Of a stretch of DNA of 64,000 bases, positions 35,389 through 47,690 are shown one piece after another; position 1 is the first letter of the stretch, and each line of letters starts with the position of its first letter. The notes under the pieces are model-generated. The model had not been told where the DNA came from, searched no databases, and saw only the letters and a list, made by a program, of their open reading frames with translations. The stretch is from Polyodon spathula (taxonomy: Eukaryota > Chordata > Actinopteri > Acipenseriformes > Polyodontidae). Made by a program: the position numbers and the translations under genes. The stretch lies in contig NC_054535.1 in NCBI RefSeq assembly GCF_017654505.1, positions 46,720,348 through 46,784,347 on the forward strand, in the 5' to 3' direction.

Positions 35389-38345
35389 TACAGCTTAAGA
35401 AAACAGACTTGCAATGTGCACCACCAGATGCTCTCGACCAACAGATTCAGGAAGAGCAAATATGGGATTACAAATGGGTGCCTTGCTGGTCAAGGTCAGA
35501 GAGACTTTGTGAACACATACAGGCAACTCTAACTTGCTGTGGAAAATATTGAATTTGTTCTTGTTACCAGTCACAAAACTGCATGACTGTATCTTGGCTC
35601 TCGAAGAACTACTCAGTGGTTCACAAGCTGTCCATTCACTGTAGGCCGACAATGTTTTTATAATGTGCAATGTAATGGTATTGTGTCCATAATGTATATA
35701 AAAAGTCATTTTTTCTTGTTCTTGCGAAAAAAAGATAGTATTAGCAAAAAATAATAGTAAATATGTCTCTACCCCAAACTTTTTGTTAGTTTTTTTTTTT
35801 TTTTTTTTTTTTTTGCATGAGAGGCTCCTACAGCCCTCCTGTTTGAGAAACATTTATAAAATATTTCAAGAGAAACCTAGCAGATCAGTACCATTCTAGC
35901 AGATATTTGGAGCCACTTAATCTACAAAAGAAAGCCATAACAACAGATATATTCAGATTGTCACTGCACTGTATACTTGAGAAACCAGCTATATCTTATT
36001 ATTGAAAACCCTGAAAACAAAACATACAGATATCAGACACCACTCTTGAATAAAATAATATTTTCTTCAAAAGTATGCTCGCTGATTAAATATTTTAATG
36101 GAGAGATTCTCATCCTCGGTGGATGAATCAACACAATTGTAATACAGTGTTGATAAAATTCAATGTAGCATTGAGAAAATTCATATAAATGTAAAGGTTT
36201 CAATGAAATACTGTACTGTGTTGGGAGAGGTATTTTGAGTGTTATTTAAAAAGAATGAGTAATATTAATCATCCTGGATGTACAAATTTAGTAACAATAA
36301 TTCAATACTTCTTTCTTTGGTTTGTAATATGATGTGTGTAAAATAAGAATGGAGAAGAAGTATTTAATGTAAGTGATGTTTTAAGGTTGTTTAAAATGCT
36401 GTAAGTATTGGAATCAACAAATGAGTGCTGTACTGAAACAGAGCATTACTGCATCATCACATGACAGGAAGAGAGGTGAAAGTATCATTGTATCATACCC
36501 CAAAATTGATGGTACCTAGAGCGCAACTGTTACTGCACTTACATCTTTAAAAAAGTTTAAATTATTATGTAGTGTACGGTAATAAAAGTTGAAAAACTAA
36601 TCACAGACTAGAAGAACTAATGAGGTAATTAAAAGTGCAGTACAAATTATTTATAATTAAACGCTTCATTAAGTTTTACCTTTAAAGATACTCTATTATT
36701 AAAGAATGAAATGAATTAGAAACCATTTTGGGAAACATTTAAACTTTTTCTTCAAGAAAAAAAAAGCCAGTGTTTTTATTTATTTATTTATTTTCAATAA
36801 ATGCCTCCTGGATACAGCAAACTAATTTGCCTGTTTTGTTTATTTCCTAGGTTAATTTCACATTGTGTTTTCATGTAGAAATTAATGTTCAGATGTGTGC
36901 CTTATGGGTTTCATTACCTTATGCCGGTGGATCTTTTGATGTCAATTTCCAAATTAGCTTTCATTTTGCATATAATATCTTTTCAGTGCTCGAGTAGAGA
37001 ATGTTATTGGACTTCAAATACAAGATTCAAAATGCTAAAATAAATACAAACTATGATAAACATTGGCGAGCGCATGCAGCTAGTCATAAAAAAATAATCA
37101 CAAACTAAAAAAAAAAAAAAAACATTTTTATGTTGTCTAAGAATTTTAATTTAAAATGTTGAAGAACATTGTGGTGTTCTGTAATATGTAAAAGTCTTAC
37201 TGTTCCCTCATCAAGCTTTGTGTTGGTGCGCCTATGACCAGGAGTCCGAAAGAAGCGGTCATGGTCCAAATACTTTGCTAATATTATCCGCGGCTAAAAA
37301 TAAAGATTCAAATCTATTTTCTTTATTGGGTGTCTCATTACTCAATTTTTTTTTTATGTGACAGAGTCTCAGCATTTACTGTACAATCACAGTTTTATTA
37401 AAGAACAAATAGCTTGAAATCTTTTTATTTGATTTTTTTACATTTACATTATGCTTTTTTATTCTCATTTTAGGTCCATCTAATTAAATGGAAACATAGT
37501 TCCCATCTGTTTTACAGATGCTCAAGCAATTATTGAAGAACATAAGCTTGTTTCCTTGGCACAATGCACCAAAGAAACGTACATTTACCTATCAGCCTCA
37601 AAGAGCTAATGCTCAGTACATAACTTAAAAAATAATTGAATTAGACAGTTGTCTCAGATGTTTTTAGCCATAGACTAAATTGACCCACTATCCAGGAGAT
37701 CTGTATGCATCTCCTCCAGGCAAGATGAGGTAAAGTATAGGTTCCACCTGGTGTACAAGTTTTTCAAACAAATCACAAAGATTAGATATGAATAATTATT
37801 GTTTGAAGTATTCTCCAAAGGATATCATAGTCATAAATCATATATAAGTACTGTACACAGTATTTATATTTGAATGATACAACTGACACTGTTGTACTAA
37901 ACTATTGTACTAAACATTTAATATAAACTGTTTTCCTTAAAAATAATACATAAATGCAGTGGTTAAAATATCCATAATCAAACATATTTTGTGTTCACCG
38001 ATGTTAACTATAACAGCGACTAAGAAGAGATGCCTATCAAACAACAACAACAACATGCTGACCATTCTGCCTGCTGTATGTGTACAATATGTGTGTGCAT
38101 TAATATTAAAGTTGGTTTTTGCAGACTTGTAGTTGAGTCCTCAAGGATAGCATGTGCTGGGCACAAGTAGAGATTAGAAACAAAGCACAGACTATTTAAT
38201 CACATAGCGCCTGGTATGAATTAAGAAGCTTGATGCAAAGACAACAGGGCTAACCAGTGACTGGATAATGTTTTGTTAGGTGGGTTTTTATTTTGCACAG
38301 TTTCCTAGTAACTAATATTACTTGTGTATTAGAAGATAAATGAGA
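35389..38345. other. GALNTL6-like 3' UTR or intergenic DNA
   Basis: AT-rich, with a poly(T) at about 35789-35813. No second gene or clear element. How much of it is 3' UTR cannot be decided from sequence alone. Confidence 0.4.
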
Positions 38346-39291
38346 TCAGTTCCTTCCATGTACGCGTTGTAACTGAGCAATTTCAATGTGCTGTTTTTGT
38401 GACCGTGACCATCTTCTGGCTGTCTGAAGTGTGTTCACTCCAAAGGCTGTACTGGCAATTGGTACAACTTTTGTCATTCCATCTACAGATAACAAGATCA
38501 GAATCAAACTTTTCCCTCCTGAATCAAAGCTTCCTCTTTTGTTTTTCATAGCATCAACAGCTTTCAGTGGACACTGGTCAATCCTGTTGGCTCTGATTGT
38601 ACCCGTGGCAAGAATCTGTTGACTGTGCAGCACATCAAAAAGATACAGTGAGGAAAAAAATTGTTGAAATATATAGTTTAGGTCCTTTGGCATAGATTTC
38701 ATCAATGACATCACCACTGATCCCCCAAGGCCAAGCTCAGGGTGGTATTTTGGTGATGCTCCACAGTAAGGATCAAACTGCAGCAAATAGCCAAGATGCC
38801 TGTTTAGGCCCCAAATCTTGTATCCCCAGTGGATTGGTTTCCCTCTGAGAAACTGCTTGGCGGAATGTCTGCCATAGTAAGGTAGCATGGCTTCATCGAC
38901 ATCTAAGTTCTGCTCAACGTTTGTTTAACAGGTCAAATACCTGGCACATCTTTCCCAACTTGTCACCTTGAGGCAGGTTGGTGTTATCAGAGCAGTGAAT
39001 ATTAGAAATTTGACGGACATCCCTTGAAGAAAAGCTTGACTTATCACATTGTTTTCATTTTCCCAGAAATTCCTTCACCTTGGCAGAGGGACATAACCAG
39101 AAATGAACAGTATGGCAAGAAAAACCACTGAAGTTGGCTTTTCCTTTTTGCCATGCCACAATCATCTCAATGACTTCATTGTCAAAGAAAAGTTCAAACA
39201 GTTCCACAGGGGAGAGATCTTCAGTCAAATGTTTGGGTGTATCTCCATTGCATTCAGAAGCTGGTTTAAATTTTGGTTTATCCCTTTTCAC
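38346..39291 (-). pseudogene. piggyBac-type transposase, broken
   Basis: The N-terminal piece (39291-39055) contains LSPVELFELFFDNEVIEMIV, the piggyBac domain start. After a disrupted stretch (38889-39054) a long frame (38888-38346) carries LPYYGRHSAKQFLRGKPIHW, GYKIWGL, LLQFDPYCGAS, ELGLGGSVV, ILATGTIRANRIDQCPLK and KNKRGSFD. This is the central DDE_Tnp_1_7 core, in order. Where active enzymes have Asp in the F-D-N-F/Y segment, this copy reads FQQFF, so a catalytic residue is gone. The C-terminal cysteine-rich domain is not visible. It would have cut and pasted at TTAA sites. Closest to the PGBD-like fish families by eye. Confidence 0.8.
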
Positions 39292-39666
39292 CTAAATACG
39301 ATTTGCCTTTTGAGGCAGGTTGTCATTGTGTCATTTTATTGTTAATCTTTAAACAGTTTGAAGCACTTTTGAGTATGTTGTGGATCAACAGTATGAACTT
39401 ATTTTTCGTATTAACACAGTATTTCATGCGGTTGTTTTGCAATAAAGAGTCGTTGCTCGTTTATTTTTCATCAATTGTCCATCCTTACAATGTACACGTT
39501 TTGAGGGTGAACCATATAATGTTTTAATAAAGATGATAATGTTTTTATTAATTTTAAAAACATGTTTGTTTTTTATTGTACTGCAAGTCTACCTTAAAAC
39601 ACACGCTTGTGTTATATTTACAGTCTTTAGTGGATTTTACTGTATTATTATTACAATACAAACTGC

Positions 39667-39897
39667 ACCCACTGACACAACCTTTAATTACGTTGCTGGA
39701 ATGTTGTAATTCACTTTTGTCGTTTCTATAAGGTTGTGTACAGTCAGCTTTTTCATGATTGCATCTGAAATATTTGCAGATGTTAAGTGATCTTAGTAAT
39801 AAACGCCAAATAGTCGTCAGTCTCCAATGCGCCGGGGCTACTGGCAAATATTGTAAATAAACGCCAGGGCGTTTATTTAAAGTTTTATCATAGCTAA
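39667..39897. repeat. 231-bp dispersed repeat, copy 1
   Basis: Matches 49856-50086 almost base for base with no length change: ACCCACTGACACAAC at the start, ATATTTGCAGATGTTAAGTG, AATAGTCGTCAGTCTCCAAT and GCGCCGGGGCTACTGGCAAA inside, AGCTAA at the end. It lies upstream of the piggyBac pseudogene and could be part of that element's 5' end; that link is inference. Confidence 0.8.
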
Positions 39898-39904
39898 CAA
39901 ATTT

Positions 39905-40066
39905 AAGTTCTCACAACGTTCCAAAAACGTTTGTTTATGATAACGTTCCCAGAAAGTTTTTCAGGAAAGTTTTCCAGACATTATTAGAACATTAGTTGTA
40001 GGTTGTGGTAAAGTTAGGAGAAAATGTTCTCTGAACGTTTGCTTAGAACGTTATTTTGATTGGAAT
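39905..40066. repeat. AACGTT-motif cluster
   Basis: At least five AACGTT/AACGTTC motifs (CACAACGTTCC, ATAACGTTCCC, GAACGTTTGC, AGAACGTTAT and a related AAAACGTTTG) in about 160 bp. Such clusters belong to degenerate fish repeats; no function is assigned. Confidence 0.4.
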
Positions 40067-40267
40067 TACTTAATATTCAAACATTTTCAAAACATTACAT
40101 TATCAGATATTACATAAATAATGTATTTACTTATCACATGAAATTAAGAATATGAATTACCGTTTTGCATTTTAAATTTAGACAAATGTGTACTTAATCA
40201 CCACCATACAAGTAAATATGATTTGTTATTACCAGTGCAACCCTTAAAACCTGTCCTTGATCCTTTC

Positions 40268-40477
40268 TGTTCTAATTGTTTATTTGGTCCCTGTAAACGA
40301 TCCGTACTTTGAGTAGCACCATGCCCTAGCCTTTGTTATAATACCTCATCAGCACAGACCGCGGCAGATTAGAAAATGGCGCTGATACACGGTGACTGTA
40401 CTAACGTCGTTGAGAGTTGTTTGTTCTAATAAAATACTTGAAAGATTCACCTCTTGCTTCCTTCTCAAGTTACCACA
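40268..40477 (+). repeat. Gypsy 5' LTR
   Basis: Begins TGTTCTAATTG, ends TTACCACA (TG...CA). A TTTGTTATAATACC segment may be the TATA region and CTAATAAAATACTTG at about 40427 the poly(A) signal. Confidence 0.95.
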
Positions 40478-40500
40478 TATATTTGGCGACGAGGATAAAC
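40478..40500 (+). promoter_or_regulatory. Probable primer-binding site
   Basis: TATATTTGGCGACGAGGATA follows the LTR directly. A TGGCGACGAGGAT motif just after the 5' LTR is common in vertebrate and invertebrate Gypsy elements. The priming tRNA was not identified. Confidence 0.5.
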
Positions 40501-40634
40501 TTCTGATTGCTTGTTTGTTTGTTTTTTTGTTTTGTTTTTTTCCCGAAAACAAGTTGAAAAGAAAGACGAAACCCGAATCTATAAAATAAAAAAGAGAAAA
40601 CAACTAAGAATCGAGCAGCATCCATGCTGAAGAA

Positions 40635-42134
40635 ATGGCTACTTACGGTACAATCAGTGAGTTTGTGGAAGAACAGTAGGACTGGGCTGAGTACATTGAA
40701 AGGTTAGAACATTTTTATTTGGCAAACGAGAGTACTGATGAAGGTAAAAGACGTGCAATCCTTCTCAGTGTATGCGGGGCGGAAACCTATAAACTAATAA
40801 GGAATCTGGCCGCATCAGTCAAGCCGGGAAAAGCCCCCTTTAAAGAATTAGTGGAGCTGGTAAGAAATCACCACAACCCTAAACCTTCACAGATTGTACA
40901 AAGGTTTAAGTTTCACAGCTGTTTTTGTAAACGAGGCGAATCTGTCCCAATGTTTATTGCCGAATTACGTCAATATTCGGAACACTGCCAGTTTGGAAAT
41001 GTTTTGGATGATATGCTGCGTGACAGGCTTGTCTGTGGAATCAGTGATGACCGGATACAGCGGCACTTGCTGTCCGAGTCCAAGTTAACTTTTAAAAAGG
41101 CGTTAGAGATGGCTCAGGGAATGGAAACTGCAGCTAAAAACGCTCAAGATTTACAGATAGCAAATACGCAGTCTAGTACAGTGCACCACCTGAACAAGAA
41201 GGCTGGCAGCAAGAAGCCCAGTGCAGGTACAGAGTGCTATAGGTGTGGAGGCCCGCACCATGCAGGCAGTTGCACATTTAAAGAGGCAGTATGCCATAAC
41301 TGTAGCAAGAAGGGACACATTGCTAAGAAGTGCAGAGGCAAGAAGGGCAAAGCAAAGTCGGGACAGTTTAAGTCAAACAAACCCCAGACAGCACACCATC
41401 TGGAGAGCACAGTGCAAGAGGAGGAGTGTTCCTATACTATGTTTAACCTGAGTGAACACTGTGTAGAGCCAATGTATGCCAGTATCAAGGTTAACAATAA
41501 AGAGCTTAAAATGGAGATTGATACAGGAGCCTCAGCATCTGTCATAAGTGAGCACACTTACCGTGAAACCTGGAGTTCCAGTCAGGCACCAGCACTTACA
41601 GAGACGCAAGGATTGCTGCGTACATACACTGGAGAACCGATCAGACTGTTAGGAGCACTGGATGTTGACATGAAATACAAAAATCAACGAGCCAGATTAC
41701 CACTTCTAGTAGTTAAAGGTGCAGGCCCAAGCCTCCTGGGACACAACTGGCTAAAGAAAATAAAGCTTGACTGGGGGGAAATAAAGCACATTCAGGCAGC
41801 CAAGTACCAAGATGTTCTGCAAAGTTATCAAGACGTGTTCAAGGATGAGCTGGGCACACTTCGTGGAGAGACTGTTCAGTTGGTTGTGGACTCTCAAGTT
41901 CCACCCTGTTTTTTTAAACCCAGGCCAGTACCATATGCAATGAAGGGCAAGGTTGAAGAAGAGCTGGACAGGTTGCAGCATGCAGTGATCATTGAACCTG
42001 TACAGTTTTCATGCTGGGCAGCTCCAATTGTGCCAGTACTCAAAAGTGATGGGACTGTTCGCATTTGTGGAGATTATAAATTGACCATAAACCAGGCATC
42101 AAAGCTGGACGCTTATCCTTTGCCACGCATATAG
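40635..42134 (+). pseudogene. Gypsy gag-protease-RT start
   Basis: The frame opens at ATG 40635, has an in-frame TAG at 40677-40679, then runs open to TAG at 42132-42134. Gag has two zinc knuckles, CYRCGGPHHAGSC and CHNCSKKGHIAKKC, at about 41236-41331, followed by a Lys-rich tail. The aspartic protease active site is MEIDTGASASVIS (Asp-Thr-Gly at about 41519-41527), and LLGHNWLKK is its C-terminal landmark. RT starts with VQFSCWAAPIVPVLKSDGT and ICGDYKLTINQ. Gag and pol share one frame with no frameshift between them. The terminal TAG is a premature stop inside RT. Confidence 0.9.
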
Positions 42135-43230
42135 GACTTTTTTACCACACTAGCTGGAGGGAAATCTTTTACAAAGCTTGACATGAGCCATGCCTACCAG
42201 CAGTTGTTGTTGGATGAGGTCTGTTCAAGTATAATCGCTTACCGTTTGGAGTGGTGTCCGCACCTGCAATTTTTCAGAAGACAATTGACAACCTCTTACA
42301 AGGCATACCCCACGTTGCTGTCTATCTAGATGATATATCGATAACTGGAACCAGTGAAACAGAGCACTTGGACAATCTGGAGCAAGTGTTAAAGAGACTC
42401 AACAAGTGCACTTTCCAAGCACCGAGTGTGACTTACTTAGGGCACCAGATCACTGCCCAAGGACAACCCCCCATGGAAGAGAAAGTGAGAGCTATCATTG
42501 AAGCTCCACCTCCAAGAAATGTGCCAGAACCGAAGTCATTTCTGGGTATGGTCAGTTACTATGGGAAGTTTTTGCCAGTCTTGTCAACAGTACTAGCACC
42601 AGCTGTTGCATAAACACATTCCAAGGCACTGGAGGACAGCCCAAGACAAAGCCTTCAGTGAAGTCAAAGAGCTGCTACAGTCAGTACGCTTTCTTGTCCA
42701 TTTTGACCCAAAGAAGGAGCTTATTCTATCCTGTGATGCCTCTCCATATGGCGTTGGGAGCCGTACTGTCTCATCTGATGGTAGAGGGATCAGGAAAACC
42801 TGTGGGTTTTGCATCACGTACACTTACCGTGGCAGAGAAAGGCTACTCCCAGCTCAATAAGGAAGGGCTAGCAATTGTGTTTGGTGTGAAGAAATTTCAC
42901 CAGTACTTGTATGGTAGGCCATTTACCATTTGCTCAGACCATAAGCCTGTAATGAGCTTATTTAATGAGACAAAAGCCATCTCACCCATGGCTTCAGAAC
43001 GAATACAACGCTGGGCACTTAGTTTATCAGCCTACCAGTATACAATTGTGTATAAGGCTGGCAAGGACAATGCTAACGCCGATGCCCTGAGCCGCTTGCC
43101 CCTGCCAGACAAACCTGCCTGTACACCGTTACCTGGGGATACCATATTCTTGATGGAACGACTGTCAGGGTCACCGGTGAATGCAAAACAGATCAAGCTG
43201 TGGACAGAGCGGGATCCAGTGATGTCCTGA
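42135..43230 (+). pseudogene. Gypsy RT and RNase H, frameshifted and deleted
   Basis: RT continues after the stop: KLDMSHAYQQLLLDE, then a deletion of roughly a dozen codons and a frame change into LFKYNRLPFGVVSAPAIFQ and VAVYLDDISITG. The catalytic Y-x-D-D box (YLDD) is kept. A second small deletion sits in LKRLNKCTFQAPSV, followed by TYLGHQI. After a frameshift near 42610, FDPKKELILSCDASPYGVG starts RNase H; another shift leads to GFASRTLTVAEKGYSQLNKE and DNANADALSRLP. The TGA at 43228-43230 is an in-frame stop before integrase. Confidence 0.88.
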
Positions 43231-44607
43231 GTGAAGAAATTCCTTAGACATGGTTGGCCAAACAACGTTGAAGATGGAGAATTAAAGCCTTACGTCATAC
43301 GTAAGGATGAGTTGAGCGTGCAAGATGGGTGCATATTGTGGGGGTCACGTGTAGTGGTACCACCTCCAGGGCGCACACTGATCATGAATGATCTGCATGA
43401 AGCTCACCCTGGCATTTCATGCATGAAAAGCTTAGCCCAAAGTTTTGTGTGGTGGCCAAGTATGAATAAAAGCCTAGAGGAAAAGGTCAAATTCTGCGAA
43501 GAGTGCCAAAGTAGCTGGAAGACAGCAGCACAGGTCCCGTTACACCTCTGGGAATGGCCAGGATGCGCTTGGTCTAGGCTGCATGTAAACTTTGCTGGAC
43601 CTTTCATGGGTTACATGTTCCTAGTCATTGCAGACTCTTATTCGAAATGGATAGATGTACATCCAATTGTAATGTTGTTATATTGATATACTACACCAAT
43701 GAACTGCATTACCGCTCAAACCACCATTGAAAAGTTGCGTCAGGTTTTTGTGACCCATGGTTTTCCTGACGTGGTTGTCACAGACAATGGCACAACATTT
43801 ACAGGGACAATGTTTCACGAGTTTATGCAGAAAAATGGAATCCGACATGTACAGACCGCACTCTACCATCCATCTTCAAATGGTCTGCCGGAGAGAGCTG
43901 TACAGATCATCAAGGACGGATTGAAGAGGATGTCTAGTGGGACTGTTGAAACTAAATTGGCACGTTTACTGTTTAGATACAGGATAACCCCCCAAACAAC
44001 TACAGAACTTTCACCTGCTGAATTACTGATGGGGAGGAAGCTGAGATCATATTTAGATTTGCTACAGCCAGACATCAGAGCTAGAGTGGAGTCAAAACAA
44101 GTGAAGCAGAAAGATTTGCATGGCCAGCATGCCAAGTCCAGAGACTTAAATTCTAGTGACTGTGTCTATGTCCACAATTTCAGCAAGGGTCCGCTCTGGG
44201 TCCCTGGAGTGATTCTGAATAATAGTGGACCAGTTTCTTTTATTGTGAAGCTGTCGGATGGACGTGTCATTCGAAGACATCAGGACCACATCCGTATTCG
44301 CTTTGGTTGTGACCCTACGATCATTGCAACAGCTACGGAGTCAAGCGCTGTGGACACTACTAAATCGGCAGACCAGGATGAAATATCTGAGGGACCAGAT
44401 ATCTTGGATACAGCACCAGGAATGGAGTTGTCCAGGAGTTCACCACCCACACCGTTGCCTCCTCCGGTGACCCTTTGCCCCAGTTCCTGCAGAGGTTACC
44501 ATCCCAGTCTCCAAGGACACAAGAGTTGGTGTACAACGTTCAGAGCGCCGTGGCAAACCTCCAATAAGACTGGACTTGTAATTTTGTCCTTAGGACTAGA
44601 TTTCTAA
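43231..44607 (+). pseudogene. Gypsy integrase, broken
   Basis: Starts in frame after the TGA at 43228-43230, with a further in-frame TGA at 43684-43686. The HHCC zinc-binding domain is readable (HEAHPGISCMKS ... FCEECQ). The catalytic core begins LHVNFAGPF: the first acidic residue, normally Asp in HxDFAGPF, is Asn. The second, VVTDNGTTFTG, and the Glu in LPERAVQ are present. The C-terminal domain includes VYVHNFSKGPLWVPGVI and a Pro-rich tail. The last stop is at 44605-44607, just before the polypurine tract. Confidence 0.88.
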
Positions 44608-44708
44608 GAGAGCACAGTTATTCTTTAGTTTAAAAAAAAGAAAGAAAGAAAAACACTGCAGGCCATACAATGGATAAGTTTATTTGTATTTAAATGGCAT
44701 TAAGCTTA

Positions 44709-44720
44709 AAGGGGGAGAAG
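44709..44720 (+). promoter_or_regulatory. Polypurine tract
   Basis: AAGGGGGAGAAG lies immediately before the 3' LTR, the expected site and composition for the plus-strand primer. Confidence 0.8.
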
Positions 44721-44930
44721 TGTTGTAACTGTTTATTTGGACCCTGTAAGCGATCCGTACTTTGAGTAGCACCACCCCCTAGCCTTTGTTATAATACCTC
44801 ATCAGCATAGACTGCGGCAGATTAGAAAATGGCGCTGATACACGGTGACTGTACTAACATGGTTGAGAGTTGTTTGTTCTAATAAAATACTTGAAAGATT
44901 GACCCCTTGCTTCCTTCTCAAGTTACCACA
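44721..44930 (+). repeat. Gypsy 3' LTR
   Basis: 210 bp, TGTTGTAACTG to TTACCACA, collinear with the 5' LTR with no gaps and followed by CTTTC. Confidence 0.95.
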
Positions 44931-45213
44931 CTTTCCTTTTCTCTCTTGGGGGAGATTTGGGGGTTTGACAGGTTACAAGGAGTCTTTGGAGCATATCTGC
45001 AAGTATCTTTTTTATTTTTACTTGACCTCCAAGCAATTACTGGGCACGCAGAAATAGAAAGTGCTGGAGCAGCATCTTATCACGGGAAGCTTACGGCAAT
45101 ACCAAAACAAAAACTGTCAGTGTACTCCAAATGCGTCCTACTGCAACATCAGATGTTACTTTAATAATTTACAATTAGCTGTAACATTCCAAATAATGTC
45201 TACAAAAACAAAT

Positions 45214-45218
<5 letters not shown>

Positions 45219-45291
<73 letters not shown>
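45219..45291. repeat. (TA)n microsatellite
   Basis: TA array with one ATTATA break. Confidence 0.9.
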
Positions 45292-45296
<5 letters not shown>

Positions 45297-45420
45297 TTTT
45301 AAAGGCTAGGGCTAGTTAATTTAACGTGGAAATGTAATAAACATAACTTAATTCTATAAGGCACTTGAGTTGATGAAATCTTCATTCACTGGCCAGATAT
45401 ATATATGGCCTCAATATATA

Positions 45421-46981
45421 AAGTACTGTGCAAAAGTTTTAGGCAGGTGTGAAAAAATGCTGTAAAGTAAGAATGCTTTCAACAATAGACATGTTAATAG
45501 ATTATATTTATCAATTAACTAAATGCAAAGTGAGTTAACAGAAGAAAAATCTAAATCAAGTCCATATTTGGTGTGACCACCCTATGCCTTCAAAACAGCA
45601 TCAATTTTGCTAGGTACACTTGCACAAAGTCAGGGATTTTGTAGGCATATAGTCAGGTGTATGATTAAATAATTATACCAAACAGGTGCTAATGATCATC
45701 AATTCAATATGTAGGTTGAAACACAATCATTAACTGAAACAGAAACAGCTGTGTAGGAGGAATAAAACTGGGTGAGGAACAGCCAAACTCAGCTAACAAG
45801 GTGAGGTTGCTGAAGACAGTTTACTGTCAAAAGTCATACACCATGGCAAGACTGAGGACAGCAACAAGACACAAGGTAGTTATTGTGCATCAGCAAGGTC
45901 TCTCCCAGGCAGAAATTTCAAGGCAGACAGGGGTTTCCAGAAGAGCTATCCAAGCTCGAAGAAGCACAAAGAAACGAGCAACGTTGAGGACCGTAGACGC
46001 AGTGGTCGGCCAAGGAAACTTACTGCAGCAGATGAAAGACACATCATGCTTACTTCCCTTCGCAATCGGAAGATGTCCAGCAGTGCCATCAGCTCAGAAT
46101 TGGCAGAAAACAGTGGGACCCTGGTACATCCATCTACAGTCCGGAGAAGTCTGGTCAGAAGTGGCCTTCATGGAAGACTTGTGGCCAAAAAGCCATACCT
46201 CAGACATGGAAACAAGGCCAAGCGACTCAACTATGCACGAAAACACAGGAACGGGGTGCAGAAAAATGGCAGCAGGTGCTCTGGACTGATGAGTCAAAAT
46301 TTGAAATATTTGGCTGTAGCAGAAGACAGTTTGTTCACCGAAGGGCTGGAGAGCAGTACACGAATGAGTGTCTGCAGGCAACTGTGAAGCATGGTGGAGG
46401 TTCCTTGCAAGTTTGGGGCTGCATTTCTGCAAATGGAGTTGGGGATTTGGTCAGTATTAATGGTCTCCTCAATGCTGAGAAGTACAGACAGATACTTATC
46501 CATCATGCAATACCAGCATGGAGGCATCTGATTGGCCCCAAATTTATTTTGCAGCATGACAATGACCCCAAACATACAGCGAAAGTCATTAAGAACTATC
46601 TTCAGAGTCCTGGAAGTGATTATTGCCCCCACAGAGCCCTGATCTCAACATCATTGAGTCTGTCTGGGATTACATGAAGAGAGAAAAGCAACTGAGGCTG
46701 CCTAAATCCACAGAAGAGCTGTGGTTAGTTCTCCAAGGTGTTTGGGCCAACCTACCTGCCAAGTTCCTTCAAAAACTGTGTGCAAGTGTACCTAGAAGAA
46801 TTGATGCTGTTTTGAAAGCAAAGGGTGGTCACACCAAATATTGATTTGATGTAGATTTTTCTTCTGTTCACTCACTTTGCATTTTGTTAATTAATAAATA
46901 TAATCTATTAACATGTCTATATTTGAAAGCATTCTTAATTCACAGCATTTTTTCACATCTGCCTAAAACTTTTGTACAGTA

Positions 46982-46984
<3 letters not shown>
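45421..46984 (+). mobile_element. Tc1-like transposon, complete ends, dead transposase
   Basis: Ends AAGTACTGTGCAAAAGTTTT and, inverted, CAGTACTGTACAAAAGTTTT; the terminal inverted repeats continue for about 90 bp (through AGGCAG ... AACATGTC ... AATAGATTATA). TA dinucleotides flank both ends (45419-45420, 46985-46986) as in Tc1/mariner insertion. The 3' end abuts a (TA)n array. Length 1564 bp is usual for the family. Confidence 0.92.
45843..46844 (+). pseudogene. Tc1-like transposase, several frameshifts
   Basis: The start MARLRTATRHKVVIVHQQGL leads into a helix-turn-helix (SQAEISRQTGVSRRAIQ). After a frame change come MLTSLRNRKMSSSAISSELA and HPSTVRRSLVRSGLHGRL. After another, LWTDESKFEIFG (first Asp), WGCISANGVGDL and FILQHDNDPKHTAK (second Asp). 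After a third, PPQSPDLNIIESVWDYMKRE (Glu), then RRIDAVLKAKGGHTKY and TGA. That is DD34E spacing with all three acidic residues kept. At least three frameshifts over about 334 codons make it non-functional. It would have catalysed cut-and-paste at TA. Confidence 0.92.

Positions 46985-47050
<66 letters not shown>
46985..47050. repeat. (TA)n microsatellite
   Basis: Starts exactly at the 3' end of the Tc1 element. Confidence 0.95.
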
Positions 47051-47051
<1 letters not shown>

Positions 47052-47059
47052 TAGTAACA

Positions 47060-47690
47060 TAGCCTTCGTCCGAGGCTCATTTTCGCCCTTTAAGATAGCC
47101 GACCCAGATACAGAACAACACCTTTTCAGCACTCTTGTGCACTTTTATTAAACACAAAAACAAATTAGACTAAACAAAAACTTAACTCTATCAAGGAGCA
47201 CTAACTAAACTTTTCCCAACTCTTTACTACCACAGGACAGCTAAGCGATTTACTCACTTCAAAACCCAGTTTAACACTTACAAAACATAGTTTTAACTTG
47301 TAAACGCAATACACCCAGTACAACACAGCTGTCAGTATTACTCACTCTTATCCCCATCAAACTCCTACTTCATAACCCACCACCATCACATACAAAGACA
47401 AGCTTTTATACATGCCCAAGTTAAATTAATTACAAACACTTAAACAATAATGAACTTAAAACGATCCCCAAGTGCACCCAGGTGTTTCCCATTTAGCCCT
47501 GAAGGTTTCTGGGACCTGCATGACCCTACGGCCATGACACCACTCCCATGCACTATAAAATGACCACACACACAGTGAATCTCCAACAAACACACAGACA
47601 GGGCTCTGAAAAAAGAAAAAGAAAAAATACTTTGAATGATGTTTCCACCACTGAAGAGTGAAGCCAGCAACTCTCATTTAATATATCCCA
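47060..47690 (-). mobile_element. LTR-like segment, boundaries unresolved
   Basis: Read on the minus strand, a GCATGTATAAAAGC TATA-like box (about 47405-47418) is followed about 260 bp on by TTTAATAAAAGTGC (about 47145-47158) and then a GC-richer stretch (GCCTCGGACGAAGGC). This is the spacing of an LTR promoter and poly(A) signal. No TSD or TG/CA ends could be fixed, so it may be something else. Confidence 0.35.

Larger units (their letters stand above)
40268..44930 (+). mobile_element. Gypsy-type LTR retrotransposon, full length but dead
   Basis: 4.66 kb bounded by two 210-bp LTRs and a perfect 5-bp TSD, CTTTC (40263-40267 and 44931-44935). Internal order is gag with zinc knuckles, protease, RT, RNase H, integrase, which is the Gypsy (Metaviridae) order. 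There is no envelope ORF after integrase. The two LTRs differ at about 12 positions of 210 by my count (about 6%), so insertion is not recent. The coding region carries stops, frameshifts and an RT deletion. Confidence 0.95.

Noticed and set aside
35395..35853. 152-codon minus frame overlapping the GALNTL6 3' flank
   Set aside because: Contains a Lys run from a poly(T) tract and no known motif; it is antisense to the 3' UTR region.
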